Assembly: GCA_010030955.1 (NCBI GenBank)
Contig: RHBP01000040.1
Location: 1-12,329 of the forward strand
Source of the DNA: Synechococcaceae bacterium WBB_10_009
GTDB lineage: Bacteria > Cyanobacteriota > Cyanobacteriia > PCC-6307 > Cyanobiaceae
DNA: 12,329 nucleotides
Direction: 5' to 3'
Shown piece by piece: positions 12,042 through 12,329 of the stretch. Each line of letters opens with the position of its first letter. The stretch's first letter is position 1. Below the pieces are notes generated by a model. It saw nothing but the letters and a program-made list of their open reading frames with translations. It was not told the origin of the DNA and searched no databases. Position numbers and translations under genes: made by a program.

Positions 12042-12329
12042 TCAGCCGCCGAAGACAGCGGGGAAGGCGAGCTTGAGGCCGGCGGTTACCAGCAGGTTCA
12101 CCAGGGCCACCGGAAGCAGAAACTTCCAGCCCAGGTCGAGCAGCTGGTCGATGCGCACCCGGGGCACCGTCCAGCGCAGCAGGATCGCGAAAAACACCAG
12201 CAGGTAGGCCTTGAGCACGGTCATCACGATGCCGGTGGCGGCCGTGATCACCTGCACCAGTGGAGCATCCACCGACTGGCCGGTGAGGCTGACGATCCAC
12301 TCCACCGGCAGCGGAAAGCCCCAGCCACC
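12042..12329 (-). CDS. ndhA: NAD(P)H-quinone oxidoreductase subunit 1 (NdhA), C-terminal part (truncated by window edge)
   Basis: The last 95 residues of the NuoH/NdhA membrane subunit, which helps form the quinone-binding site at the junction of the arms. The readable part starts GGWGFPLPVEW and continues with a membrane segment (ITAATGIVMTVLKAYLLVFFAI), the conserved LLRWTVPRVRIDQLLDLGWKFLLP, and a final membrane segment. The start is beyond base 12329; GTG 12303-12305 is internal and not a start. It is the first visible gene of the ndhA-I-G-E order, which is the usual cyanobacterial arrangement. Confidence 0.96.
   Translation of the reverse strand, partial: GGWGFPLPVEWIVSLTGQSVDAPLVQVITAATGIVMTVLKAYLLVFFAILLRWTVPRVRIDQLLDLGWKFLLPVALVNLLVTAGLKLAFPAVFGG

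Noticed and set aside
1..12329. CRISPR array, tRNA, rRNA, insertion sequence or defence system
   Set aside because: No regularly spaced repeats, cloverleaf, transposase or defence-type gene was seen on either strand; nearly all the DNA is accounted for by conserved housekeeping genes.

Overview
The window is a GC-rich, gene-dense piece of a picocyanobacterial chromosome, most likely Cyanobium or a high-GC Synechococcus. The evidence is a LysR regulator of the RbcR type, the cyanobacterial NDH-1 subunits NdhF1, NdhD1, NdhE, NdhG, NdhI and NdhA, a PedR-like redox regulator and a plant-type zeta-carotene isomerase. The octamer GCGATCGC occurs only about as often as chance predicts, and genes lack clear Shine-Dalgarno sequences. 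From memory, this gene order is conserved in marine Synechococcus and Prochlorococcus, so I read it as core genome. I see no mobile element, phage gene, CRISPR array, tRNA or rRNA.

Layout. 1-381 (-): N-terminal part of rbcR, running off the left edge. 483-7776 (+): a Z-ISO/NnrU-family membrane protein, ndhF1, ndhD1, a small LapA-like membrane protein, scpA and a sugar-nucleotide pyrophosphorylase. 7760-8671 (-): a metF-type methylenetetrahydrofolate reductase, overlapping the previous gene tail to tail. 8732-9007 (+): a PedR-like LuxR-type regulator, divergent from metF. 8967-12329 (-): an operon transcribed ndhA (partial) - ndhI - ndhG - ndhE - nadK - CYTH-domain triphosphatase-like gene, whose 3' end overlaps the regulator gene by 41 bp.

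How the genes relate. Six genes encode membrane or peripheral-arm subunits of the photosynthetic NDH-1 complex. Around them are NAD kinase, which sets the NADP(H) pool, two regulators tied to carbon fixation and photosynthetic electron flow (RbcR, PedR), and a carotenoid isomerase. The redox theme is clear; scpA (chromosome condensation), metF and the sugar nucleotidyltransferase look like ordinary neighbours.

The least explained stretch is the 201-bp gap between ndhF1 and ndhD1. It holds an 11-bp perfect direct repeat at its two ends, a G-rich 14-bp tandem repeat, a 25-bp near-perfect inverted repeat, and a promoter-like element almost identical to the one before ndhF1. I found no convincing new multi-gene system; the best leads are this gap, the Z-ISO assignment, and the nadK-CYTH pair at the end of the ndh operon.
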